Source of the DNA: Pseudomonadota bacterium
GTDB taxonomy: Bacteria; Pseudomonadota; Gammaproteobacteria; Steroidobacterales; Steroidobacteraceae
Assembly (NCBI GenBank): GCA_018241525.1
Contig: JAFEDR010000012.1
Span: 186,001 to 250,000, forward strand
Direction: 5' to 3'
DNA: 64,000 nucleotides
The notes under the pieces were generated by a model, which made no database searches, was not told the origin of the DNA, and saw only the letters and a program-made list of their open reading frames with translations. Position numbers and translations under genes: made by a program. Of the stretch, positions 17,208 through 25,900 are shown in pieces (within the stretch, counting starts at the first letter, position 1; each line of letters begins with the position of its first letter).

Positions 17208-18073
17208 GCGCCGTGCTGCCCGAGGGGCTCGCGAGCGCGCTCGCGAGCTTCGCCGCCGGCCGCGACGCGCTCGCCGCCGGTGCCGAGGTCGCGCCGCTCG
17301 GCGGCGGCGGCACCAACCACAGCTACCGGGTGCGGTTCTCCGGCGGCGACTGGGCCGTGCGGCTTGCCGGCGCGGCCGATGCGGCCTTCGGCATCAACCG
17401 CGTCGCCGAGCGCCAGGTGCACGCGGCCGCGGCCGCGGCGGGCTTCGCGCCGGCGATCGTGCACGCGGCGCCGGCGAGCGGCCTGCTGGTGACGCAATTC
17501 CTGGCCGGCAGCATGCCGGACCGCGAGGAGCTGCGCGCGCCGGCGGGCCTGCGCGCGCTCGGCGAGCGCCTGCGCGAGCTGCACGCGCTGCCGGTGCCGC
17601 GCGGCGTGCGCCGGCTCGACGTCCACGCCGTGCTCGCGCACTACCTCGAGCAGCCGGTGCGCGCGGCGGGCCCGGTGTCGCGCGAGGTCATCGGCGCGCG
17701 GCTGCGCTGGTCGCTCGCGACCTATCGCGGTGGTGCGCCGGTGCTGTGCCACAACGATCTGCACTGGCGCAACGTCGTGCGCGGCGAGCGCTGGTGGTTC
17801 GTCGACTGGGAGTACGGCGGCGTCGGCGACCCGCTGTTCGAGCTGGCGGCGATCGTCGGCTACCACGATCTCGATCCCGCGGCGCGCGCCCTGCTGCTCG
17901 AGGCGCACGGCGGCAGCTTCCGGCCGCTCGAGGTCGAGCAGATGTGTCGCGCGTTCGACTGCCTGCACGCGCTGTGGCTCGACGCCGCGCAGGGCTGGGA
18001 GGCCCTCGAGCCGGAGCGCCGCGAGGCGCTCGTCGCGCGGCTCGCGGTCGATCCCGCCGAGCGCCACCGCTAG
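17204..18073 (+). CDS. Choline/thiamine kinase-like phosphotransferase
   Basis: A 289-residue cytosolic kinase of the APH/choline-kinase fold. It has the nucleotide-loop region PLGGGGTNHSYRVRF, the catalytic HNDLHWRNVV and the metal-binding DWEYGGVGDPLFELA. These resemble ThiK and choline kinases more than antibiotic phosphotransferases. Its ATG overlaps the pnuC stop, so the product probably phosphorylates whatever PnuC brings in; thiamine is my preferred guess, because NR kinases (NadR-type) have a different fold. No thiamine riboswitch was seen upstream. Confidence 0.82.
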   Translation: MSAVLPEGLASALASFAAGRDALAAGAEVAPLGGGGTNHSYRVRFSGGDWAVRLAGAADAAFGINRVAERQVHAAAAAAGFAPAIVHAAPASGLLVTQFLAGSMPDREELRAPAGLRALGERLRELHALPVPRGVRRLDVHAVLAHYLEQPVRAAGPVSREVIGARLRWSLATYRGGAPVLCHNDLHWRNVVRGERWWFVDWEYGGVGDPLFELAAIVGYHDLDPAARALLLEAHGGSFRPLEVEQMCRAFDCLHALWLDAAQGWEALEPERREALVARLAVDPAERHR

Positions 18074-18169
18074 CGGCGGCAACCGGCCCCCGGTGGCCGG
18101 AAAAAGCCCTTGCGCGGCGCCCTGCTGCGCCGCAAGATCCGCGGCCGGCTGCCTGTGACGGAGTGGCGA

Positions 18170-18487
18170 ATGGCTGAGCTCGTGATCGTGGACCGCGACG
18201 GCAAGGAACACCGCGTCGAGGGGCGCGTCGGCGTCTCGGTGATGGAGACCCTGCGCGAGCTCGACTACGGCGTCGCGGCCATCTGCGGCGGCATGTGCTC
18301 CTGCGCGACCTGCCACGTTTGGGTCGACGAGTCCTGGACCGGCCGGCTGCAGCCGCGGCAGGGCGACGAGGAGGAGCTGCTGCGCGAGCTCGGCAGTTTC
18401 CGACCGGCAAGCTCGCGGCTCTCTTGCCAGGTGCCGTTCACGGCCGAGCTCTCGGGACTCAAGGTCTCGATCGCGCCGGACGAGTAG
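18170..18487 (+). CDS. 2Fe-2S ferredoxin, adrenodoxin type
   Basis: A 105-residue soluble electron carrier. The cluster cysteines are C39, C45 and C48 (ICGGMCSCATCHVWV, spacing C-x5-C-x2-C) and C86 in RLSCQVPF, which is the adrenodoxin/putidaredoxin pattern used with cytochromes P450 or in Fe-S assembly. It starts at ATG 18170. No P450 or ferredoxin reductase gene is near, so its partner is unknown. Confidence 0.9.
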   Translation: MAELVIVDRDGKEHRVEGRVGVSVMETLRELDYGVAAICGGMCSCATCHVWVDESWTGRLQPRQGDEEELLRELGSFRPASSRLSCQVPFTAELSGLKVSIAPDE

Positions 18488-18711
18488 CCGGCGCCGGCCC
18501 GCGGGCGAACGCGCTGCCGGTTTCAAGCACTTCTGACTGTTTTTTGAGCGGTCCGGTACCCGCCCGGCCGACCCGGCCGGCCGTGTCCAGGCCGCGCTCG
18601 GGCCCGCCGTGACCGGGGTCGCCGCCCGGCCCGGTGGTTCGCGATAGAGTGACCGGGACGTACGCCGCGTGCCGGGCTGTGGCCAGTCCCGCGTGGTGCT
18701 CGGGAGGGGGC
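18488..18711. other. Intergenic region before the barrel-kinase operon
   Basis: These 224 bases hold no gene I can support. A T6 run near 18540 lacks a preceding stem, so I do not call a terminator. The string GATAGAGT near 18643 could be a -10 region for the downstream operon, but no -35 box is clear. Confidence 0.35.
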
Positions 18712-19833
18712 ATGCGACACGCTGCCGGTGGCCTGCGACGACGGTGCCTGCTCGGTGCCGCCTTGATCGGTGCGTTGGTCGGATTCGGCGCGCCGACGCA
18801 CGCCGCCGACCACGAGCATGGCGGTGACAGCGACTGGCTCGTCTTCCCGAGCCTGATCGGCCGCACCCACTGGGACGACAACGGCCCGCCGCCGAGCCCC
18901 TACAACGACTGGATCAAGGCGGACCTCCTCTATACGCACACCAGCGGCTCGTTCCGCGTGCTCGCGGAATCGGAGATCTCGAACCAGGAAGCCGAGATCG
19001 AGCGGCTGCAGTTCGGCTGGGAACTCAACGAAACCACGCTGCTCTGGCTCGGGCGCTTCCACCAGCCGACCAGCGCCTGGAACACCGACCACCACCACGG
19101 CCAGTACCTGCAGACCTCGATCACCCGACCCTCGATCGAGCGCTGGGAGGACGAGGGCGGCATCCTGCCGCAGCATGTCGCCGGCGCGCTGCTCGATTCG
19201 CGCGGTGCACTGACCGGCAACAGCGGCCTCGTGATCTCGGTCGGCGCCGGCGCAGGACCCGTCGTCACCAGCGACGGGCTCGACCCGGTGCGCGTGATCC
19301 ACGCGAACCATGGCGGCCACCGCGCCGCGTTCTCGGCCCGCGTCGGCTTCCTGCCGGACCTGCTCGGCGAGGATGCGTTCGGCCTGATGTACGCGCACTA
19401 CGACATGCCGGTGGTCGAGGCGAGCGCGCGCGCCGAACTCAACGCCGACACGGTGACGCAGCAGGTGATCGGCGCCTACGCGAACGTGTTCCGCAGCAAC
19501 TGGCGCCTGCGCTCGGTGCTCTACCACGTCGACGAGGGCAACGAGTCGGCCGCCGGCACGCGCCGCCACCGCTTCGACGCCGGCTATGCGCAACTCGAGT
19601 ACAGCGCGCCGGCGTCGCTGACGCCCTACGGCCGGCTCGAGAGCTCGAGCGCCCTCGCCGGTACCGACTTCGTGCTGCTGCAGCGCGACGGCGTCGACGT
19701 GCGGCGCGCGCTGCTCGGGCTGCGCTGGGACTTCCATCGCCACCAGGCGCTGACTCTCGAGGTCGCGCACGCGGCGACTGCCGTGACCTCGTACCACGAG
19801 GCCCGGCTGCAGTGGAGCGGCGTGCTGCCGTGA
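18712..19833 (+). CDS. Putative outer-membrane beta-barrel protein
   Basis: I do not recognise a named family for this 373-residue protein. It has a basic N-terminus and a signal peptide ending near APTHAA, followed by alternating amphipathic strands rich in aromatic residues (WLVFPSLIGRTHWDD, FRVLAESEISNQEAEIERLQFGWELNETTLLWLGRFHQP), and repeated strand pairs to the C-terminus. This is the pattern of a porin-like 16-strand barrel. The short His cluster TDHHHGQYLQ near residue 125 is of interest as a possible metal site. It heads a translationally coupled operon with a binding-like protein, histidine kinase and receiver. Confidence 0.75.
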   Translation: MRHAAGGLRRRCLLGAALIGALVGFGAPTHAADHEHGGDSDWLVFPSLIGRTHWDDNGPPPSPYNDWIKADLLYTHTSGSFRVLAESEISNQEAEIERLQFGWELNETTLLWLGRFHQPTSAWNTDHHHGQYLQTSITRPSIERWEDEGGILPQHVAGALLDSRGALTGNSGLVISVGAGAGPVVTSDGLDPVRVIHANHGGHRAAFSARVGFLPDLLGEDAFGLMYAHYDMPVVEASARAELNADTVTQQVIGAYANVFRSNWRLRSVLYHVDEGNESAAGTRRHRFDAGYAQLEYSAPASLTPYGRLESSSALAGTDFVLLQRDGVDVRRALLGLRWDFHRHQALTLEVAHAATAVTSYHEARLQWSGVLP

Positions 19834-20270
19834 GCCGCGCGCGCCTCGTCCTGCTCGTGCTGCTGCTCCTGGCCGGCGCCTCGCGCGCCGCCGCCGAGGA
19901 GAGCCTCGTGCTGGTCGTGAGCGCCGACAGCCCGGTCACGCACCTCGAGATCATCGACGTGCGCAAGCTGTTCCTCGGGCTGCGGGTCGCCGCCGGCGGC
20001 CAGCCGCTGCGGCCGCTCGACAATCGCAGCGACGAGCGCATGCACGAGGCTTTCCTGCAGAACGTGCTCGGCATGTCGGGCGACGCCTTCGAGCGGCGCC
20101 TGCTGTCGATGACCCTGCGCGAGGGCGTGCCGCGGCCGGCGGTCTACCGCAACAGCGCCGAGCTGCTGGATGCGGTCGCCGCCGACCGCAGCGCGGTCAG
20201 CGTCGCCTGGCTCAAGGACGTGCAGCGCGACCGGCGCATCCGCGTGCTGAGGGTGCTGTGGCGCGACTGA
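19830..20270 (+). CDS. Short periplasmic substrate-binding-like protein
   Basis: A 146-residue secreted protein with a signal peptide (VSRARLVLLVLLLLAGASRAAA) followed by SLVLVVSADSPVTHLEIIDVRKLFLGLRVAAGGQPLRPLDNRSDE and AVSVAWLKDVQRD. This resembles the short PBP-like domains related to phosphate-binding PstS, but it is about half the length of a full binding protein. The GTG overlaps the upstream stop, and its end overlaps the kinase start by 13 bases. It may act as a ligand-presenting partner of the sensor kinase rather than a transport protein; that is inference. Confidence 0.75.
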   Translation: MSRARLVLLVLLLLAGASRAAAEESLVLVVSADSPVTHLEIIDVRKLFLGLRVAAGGQPLRPLDNRSDERMHEAFLQNVLGMSGDAFERRLLSMTLREGVPRPAVYRNSAELLDAVAADRSAVSVAWLKDVQRDRRIRVLRVLWRD

Positions 20271-21727
20271 ACTCCACGCTCGCCCAGCGTATTGCCCTGA
20301 TGGTGCTGCTCGCGCATCTGGCGCTGCTGCCGGCGCTGTTCTTCGGGCTGATGCGCATCGTCGAGCACGTGCTCGGCGACCAGTTCCTGTCGCAGGTGCG
20401 CGGCTACTCGCGCGTCGTCGCGGACGAGTTCGAGCTCGGCGACGCGCTCGATTCGCCGGAGCGGACCCGGGCGCTGCTCGACTCGGCGATCCTGCGCGGC
20501 GAGGGCGTCTACGCCGAGATCGTCACCGCCGGCGGCTCGGTCGCGAGCGCGCTCGGCCAGCCGGGACTGACGCGTCCGTCGCACCAGGACCTGACCTTCG
20601 GCGCCGACGACGACGGCGCGTACTTCATGCGGCTGCCGATCGAGCACGGCGGCCGCCAGGCCGAGCTGTGGCTCGGCTTCGACGAGAAGCCGACCCTGAA
20701 CCAGATCGCCGATGCCCGCTCCGAGGTGCTGTGGGTGCTGGCCGGGTACTTCGCGATCGCGATGCTGCTGTCGGTGCTGGCGGGCCGGCGGCTGGCACGA
20801 CCGCTGATCGAGCTGCGCGACCGCTCGCGGCGGGTCGCGGCCGGCGAGCAGGTCGTGCACCTGACTGCGACGACGGGGCTGCGCGAGGTCGCCGAGCTGA
20901 GCGCCGACCTCGAACGGATGCGCGAGCAGCTGGTCGGCGTCAACGACCGGCTGCGCGGCGAAATCGCGGCGCGCGAGCAGCTGGACGCCGCGCGCCGCAC
21001 GCTGCAGGCACAGCTGCGGCGACGCCAGCGTCTCGAGACGGTCGGCACGCTCGCCGGCGGCATGGCGCACGAGTTCAACAACGCGCTGGTGCCGATCATC
21101 CTCTACAGCGAACTGCTGCTGGCGGACGCTGCCAGCGACAGCCCGGCGCGCGCCGACCTCGAGGCGGTGCTGTCGGCGGCGCGGCGCGCGCGCGACATCG
21201 TGAACAAGGTGCTGGCGTTCAGCCGTCGCACCGAGCCTTCCCGGCTCGCGCCGGTCGCGCTCGACGGCGTCGTCGACGAGGCGATCAACCTGTTCCGGGC
21301 GCTGGCCTCGCCGAACATCGAGGTGCGCCGCTTCGACGCGCCTGACACGCCGCCGGTGCTCGCCGACGCCGGGTTGCTGGCGCAGCTCGTGATGAACCTC
21401 TGCACCAACGCCTACCAGGCGATGCGCCCCGACGGCGGCGTGCTGACGATCGGCGCGCGGCCGTGGCACGACGGCGCCGAGCTGGTGGTCAGCGACACCG
21501 GCCGCGGCATGGACGCGGCCACGCTGGAGCGGATCTTCGAGCCGTTCTTCACCACCCGTGGCGTCGGCGAGGGCACCGGGCTTGGCCTCGCGGTGGCGCA
21601 TGGCATCGCCGCCGGCTTCGGCGCGACGATCGCGGTCGAGTCGGCGGTCGGCCAGGGCTCGACGTTCCGCGTGCAGTTCCCGCCGCTGGCGGTGCAGGCG
21701 CCGCTCGCCGTCGAGGGGGCCGCGTGA
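20258..21727 (+). CDS. Sensor histidine kinase
   Basis: This 489-residue inner-membrane kinase has a first helix at about residues 12-34, a periplasmic domain of about 120 residues, a second helix at about 157-176, a HAMP domain (RRLARPLIELRDRSRRVAAGE), a coiled coil, the H-box GGMAHEFNNALVPI with phosphoacceptor H271, and a HATPase domain (NLCTNAYQAMRPDGG, VSDTGRGMD, FEPFFTTR, GTGLGLAVAHGI). The GTG start sits inside the end of the binding-like gene and the stop overlaps the receiver gene, so signal and partner are likely encoded on either side. Confidence 0.93.
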   Translation: MARLNSTLAQRIALMVLLAHLALLPALFFGLMRIVEHVLGDQFLSQVRGYSRVVADEFELGDALDSPERTRALLDSAILRGEGVYAEIVTAGGSVASALGQPGLTRPSHQDLTFGADDDGAYFMRLPIEHGGRQAELWLGFDEKPTLNQIADARSEVLWVLAGYFAIAMLLSVLAGRRLARPLIELRDRSRRVAAGEQVVHLTATTGLREVAELSADLERMREQLVGVNDRLRGEIAAREQLDAARRTLQAQLRRRQRLETVGTLAGGMAHEFNNALVPIILYSELLLADAASDSPARADLEAVLSAARRARDIVNKVLAFSRRTEPSRLAPVALDGVVDEAINLFRALASPNIEVRRFDAPDTPPVLADAGLLAQLVMNLCTNAYQAMRPDGGVLTIGARPWHDGAELVVSDTGRGMDAATLERIFEPFFTTRGVGEGTGLGLAVAHGIAAGFGATIAVESAVGQGSTFRVQFPPLAVQAPLAVEGAA

Positions 21728-22161
21728 GCACCACGCCCGCCCCGCCCGCGCCGCGGGTGCTGATCGTCGACGACGAGCCGGGGGTGCGGCTCGCGATCGG
21801 CCGCATCCTGGAGCGCGCCGGCTACGCGGTGCGCATCGCCGCGAGCGCCGAGGCCGGCGTCGCCGAGCTGGGGCGCGAACCGGCCGAGCTCGTGATCACG
21901 GACATGATCATGCCGCAGCAGAACGGCGCGGAACTGATCACGATCCTGCGGCGCGACTTCCCGGCGACGCGGGTCGTGGCCATGTCCGGTGGCGGCAACT
22001 TCTGGCCGCAGGGCTACCAGCGCGACGCGATCACGACGTCCGCCTACCTGGCGCTGGCCGAGAAGTCGGGCGCCGACGGCATCCTGCCGAAGCCCTTCGA
22101 GACCGCCGAGCTGCTGGCGGTGGTCGACCGCGTGGTCGGCCCGCCGCAGCGGGCCGGCTAG
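21724..22161 (+). CDS. Single-domain response regulator
   Basis: A 145-residue protein made of one receiver domain only: acidic pair VLIVDDEPG (D16, D17), phosphoacceptor D60 in VITDMIMPQQNG and conserved K123 in ILPKPFE. Between the switch serine (MSGGGN, S88) and K123 there are 35 residues, about a dozen more than usual, with an aromatic insert FWPQGYQRDAITTSAY. No output domain follows, so it must act on another protein. Its TAG stop overlaps the opposing gpmA stop within a CTAG. Confidence 0.92.
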   Translation: MSTTPAPPAPRVLIVDDEPGVRLAIGRILERAGYAVRIAASAEAGVAELGREPAELVITDMIMPQQNGAELITILRRDFPATRVVAMSGGGNFWPQGYQRDAITTSAYLALAEKSGADGILPKPFETAELLAVVDRVVGPPQRAG

Positions 22162-22916
22162 CGCTTCTCGGTCTGGCGCCGCACGGCCTCGGCCGCCGCG
22201 GCGACCGCGGCCGGGTCACCTAGAAAGCGCCGGCCGCGGGAGGCGAGGCGCGTGTCGAGGTCGTAGATGATCGGCACGCCGGTCGGGATGTTGAACTCGA
22301 CGATGTCGGGCTCGCTCATGCCGTCCAGCATCTTCACCAGCGCCCGCAGGCTGTTGCCGTGCGCGACCACGAGCACGTGGCGGCCGGCGCGCAGCTCGGG
22401 CGCGATCCGCGCCTCCCAGAACGGCAGCACGCGCGCCAGCGTGTCCTTCAGCGACTCGGTGGCCGGCAGGTCGGCGGGATCGAGGGCCGCGTAGCGGGGG
22501 TCGAAGCGCGGGTGGCGGCGGTCGTCGGCGGCGAGCGGCGGCGGCGGCACGTCGTAGCTGCGGCGCCAGATCTTCACCTGCTCGGCACCGTGCAGCGCGG
22601 TCGTCTGCGCCTTGTCGAGCCCCTGCAGCGCGCCGTAGTGGCGCTCGTTCAGCCGCCAGCTGCGCTCCACCGGGATCCACATCCGGTCCATCACGTCGAG
22701 CGCGATCCACAGCGTGCGGATCGCGCGCTTCAGCACCGAGGTGAAGGCAAGATCGAAGGCGATGCCCTCGGCGGCGAGCAGCCGGCCGGCCTCGGCAGCC
22801 TCGGCGCGACCCTGCTCGGTGAGATCGACGTCGGTCCAGCCCGTGAACAGGTTCTCGAGGTTCCAGGTGCTCTGGCCGTGGCGCAGCAGCGCGAGCTTGC
22901 CGGCGGGGTGGGTCAC
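22158..22916 (-). CDS. gpmA: 2,3-bisphosphoglycerate-dependent phosphoglycerate mutase
   Basis: GpmA interconverts 3- and 2-phosphoglycerate in glycolysis and gluconeogenesis. The 252-residue protein has the phosphohistidine motif LLRHGQSTWNLENLFTGWTDVDLTEQG, ERHYGALQGLDKAQT, ESLKDTLARVLPFW, VAHGNSLRALVKMLDG and IPTGVPIIYDL, all typical of the cofactor-dependent family. The start is GTG at 22916. It lies downstream of gdhB on the same strand with a 67-base gap. Confidence 0.96.
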   Translation of the reverse strand: MTHPAGKLALLRHGQSTWNLENLFTGWTDVDLTEQGRAEAAEAGRLLAAEGIAFDLAFTSVLKRAIRTLWIALDVMDRMWIPVERSWRLNERHYGALQGLDKAQTTALHGAEQVKIWRRSYDVPPPPLAADDRRHPRFDPRYAALDPADLPATESLKDTLARVLPFWEARIAPELRAGRHVLVVAHGNSLRALVKMLDGMSEPDIVEFNIPTGVPIIYDLDTRLASRGRRFLGDPAAVAAAAEAVRRQTEKR

Positions 22917-22944
22917 GTCGGTCTCTCCGGTCGGGGTGGCCGCG

Positions 22945-22960
22945 GGCGGCGCTGGCCGCC
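22945..22960. terminator. Weak hairpin between gdhB and gpmA
   Basis: GGCGGC-GCTG-GCCGCC forms a 6-bp GC stem in the 67-base gap after the gdhB stop. It has no U-tract and could equally be a chance structure in GC-rich DNA. Confidence 0.2.
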
Positions 22961-22983
22961 GCCCGGAAAATGACGCGGCCGGC

Positions 22984-25900
22984 TCATTCGCCCGCCAGCC
23001 GCTTCAGCGACATCAGCGCCACCGACAGTGTCGCGAAGTCGACGCTCGGCGCGCTCGTGACGTCGGCCAGGATCCGCTTCAGGTGCTCCACCGGCTCGCG
23101 GCGCGCCGCGAGCCAGGCGTCGACCGCCCGCACCGGCTCGCCGCGCAGGCCGCGGCCGAGCATGGTGTCGGTGAGGGTGCGGTGCAGCCGGTACAGGTCC
23201 TCGCGCAGCGAGCCGCGCGCCACCGCCTGCCAGTGGCCGGTGACCTTCAGCGCGTCGATCTGCAGGCGCAGGCCGTCGAGGTCGAGCACGTGCCCGAGGT
23301 GCAGGTAGGCGCGGGCGACCGCCTCGAGCGGCAGGCGCCGCCGCGCCGCCAGGTCGACGATGTAGAGGCCGGACTGCAGCAGCTCGAGCGTCGCGATGCG
23401 GGACGCGAGCGAGGCCGGCACGCCGGCGGCGATGCCGGCGGCGCGCTTGGTCTCGATGCGCTCGGCCAGCCGGCCGGTGACGAGGCGCGGCGCCGCCTCG
23501 ACGAGCCGGGCGAGACCCGGCCGCAGCGCCGCGACCGCCGGCTCGACCTCGAGCGAGCGGCCGCGCTGCGCCAGCACCCAGTAGGTCGCGTAGCGCAACG
23601 CGCGCGAGGTCGCGTAGTTCATGTCGTACTGCACCGCGGCGGGCACGCGGTTGTCGAGCGCCTCGATCTCGTTCCACAGGTCGCGCATCGAGGTGCTCTC
23701 GCGCGCGATCGCGTAGGCCCGCGTCACCGCCGACAGCGTCGCGCCGCTGTCCTCGGCCAGCCGGATCGCGAACACCGGGCCCATGCGGTTGACGATGCTG
23801 TTGGTGGTCGCGGTCGCGATGATCTCGCGCCGCAGCGGGTGGGCGCGCAGCAGGTCGCCGTAGCCGTCGATGACCGGCGCCGGGAAGTAGCGCTCGAGCT
23901 CGTTCGAGAGGTACGGGTCCTCCGGCAGGTCGGACTCGATCAGCTCGTGGTAGAGCCAGATCTTCGAGTACGACAGCAGGATCGACAGCTCCGGCCGCGT
24001 CAGGCTCTTGCCCTGCTGGCGGCGCTCCTCGAGCGTCGCCTCGTCCGGCAGGTACTCGAGCGCGCGGTCGAGGTCGCCGTTGCGCTCGAGGAAGCGGATC
24101 GCGTAGCCCAGCTCGGTGCCGCGCTCGAGCGCGCCCGCGGCGAGCGTGCTGATCGCCTGGCTCTGCAGGTAGTTGTTGCGCAACACCAGCGCCGCGACAT
24201 CCGGGGTCATCCGCGCGAGCAGCCGGTCGCGCGCAGCGCGCTTCAGCCCGCGGCGGGTCTCGGCGAGCGCCAGCAGGATCTTGATGTTGACCTCGAGGTC
24301 GGAGCAGTTGACGCCCCCCGAGTTGTCGATGAAGTCGGTGTTCAGGCGCCCGCCGTTCAGCGCGTACTCGATGCGGCCCAGCTGCGACAGGCCGAGGTTG
24401 CCGCCTTCGCCGACGATCCTGCAGCGCAGCTCGCGGCCGTCGACGCGGACCGCGTCGTTGGCCCGGTCGCCGACCTGCGCGTGGCTCTCGGCGCTGCTCT
24501 TGACGTAGGTGCCGATGCCGCCGTTCCACAGCAGGTCGACGTCGAGCTTCAGGATTGCGCGGATGATCTCGTTCGGCGGCAGCGCCTCGGCGGTGATGCC
24601 GAGCAGCTGGCGCGCCTCGCGCGGCAGGCGGATCGACTTCTCGCTGCGCGCCCAGACGCCGCCGCCGGCCGACAGCAGCTTGCGGTCGTAGTCCGCCCAG
24701 GTCGAGCGCGGCAGCGCGAACAGCCGCTGGCGCTCCTTGAAGCTGCGCGCCGCGTCCGGGGCCGGGTCGATGAAGATGTGCTGGTGGTTGAACGCCGCCA
24801 CCAGGCGCGCGTGCGGCGAGCGCAGCAGGCCGTTGCCGAACACGTCGCCCGACATGTCGCCGATGCCGGCGACGCTGAACGCCTGCCGGTCGACGTCGAC
24901 GCCGAGCTCGCGGAAGTGCCGCTTCACGCACTCCCAGCCGCCGCGGGCGGTGATCGCGATCTTCTTGTGGTCGTAGCCGGCCGAGCCGCCGGAGGCGAAC
25001 GCATCGCCAAGCCAGAAGCCGTACTCGGCCGAGACGCCGTTCGCGATGTCGGAGAAGGTCGCCGTGCCCTTGTCGGCCGCCACCACCAGGTAAGTGTCAT
25101 CCGGGTCGCGGCGCACCGTCTGCGGCGGCGGCACGATCTTGCCGTTGACGATGTTGTCGGTGAGGTCGAGCAGGCCGCGGACGAAGTCCTGGTAGCAGCT
25201 GACTACTTCGCGCTGCTGCTCCTCGCGCGCCGCCGGCAGGCGACGGCAGACGAAGCCGCCCTTGGCGCCGACCGGCACGATCACGGTGTTCTTGACGTTC
25301 TGGGCCTTCATGAGCCCGAGGACCTCGGTGCGGAAGTCCTCGTAGCGATCCGACCAGCGCAGGCCGCCGCGCGCGACCCGTCCCTTGCGCAGGTGCACGC
25401 CCTCGACCCGCGGTGCGTGCACCCAGATCTCGAACATCGGCCGCGGCTCGGGTAGTCCCGGCACGCGCTGCGGGTCGATCTTGATCGACAGGTACGGCTT
25501 CGGGCCATGGCCGTCGCGCGCGCTCTGGTAGTAGTTGGTGCGCAGCGTCGCGTCGATCGCGGCCCGGAACGCCCGCAGGATGCGGTCCTCGTCGAGCCGC
25601 GCGACCTGCGCAAGGTCCGCGTCGATCTCGCGGCCAAGGCGCGCGAGCTGGCTCGCACGGCGCGCGGCCGGCAGCGCAGGGTCGAACGCCGTCACGAACA
25701 GCCGCGCCAGGCGCTCGGCGGTGCGGGCGTTGCTGGCGAGCACGCTCTCCATGTAAGGCTGGCTGAACGGAATGCCGGTCTGCAGCAGCCAGCGGCAGTA
25801 GGCGCGCAGCACCATCACCTCGCGCCAGCTGAGGCGAGCAGCCAGCACCAGGCGGTTGAAGCCGTCGTTCTCGGCCTGGCCCTGCCACAGCGCGGCGATC

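Noticed and set aside
18536..18547. T6 run after the ferredoxin gene as an intrinsic terminator
   Set aside because: There is no stem-loop directly before the run.
22714..25455. Long plus-strand open frame opposite gdhB
   Set aside because: It lies antisense to the conserved glutamate dehydrogenase and has no recognisable domain; a similar frame at 25507-28029 is rejected for the same reason.
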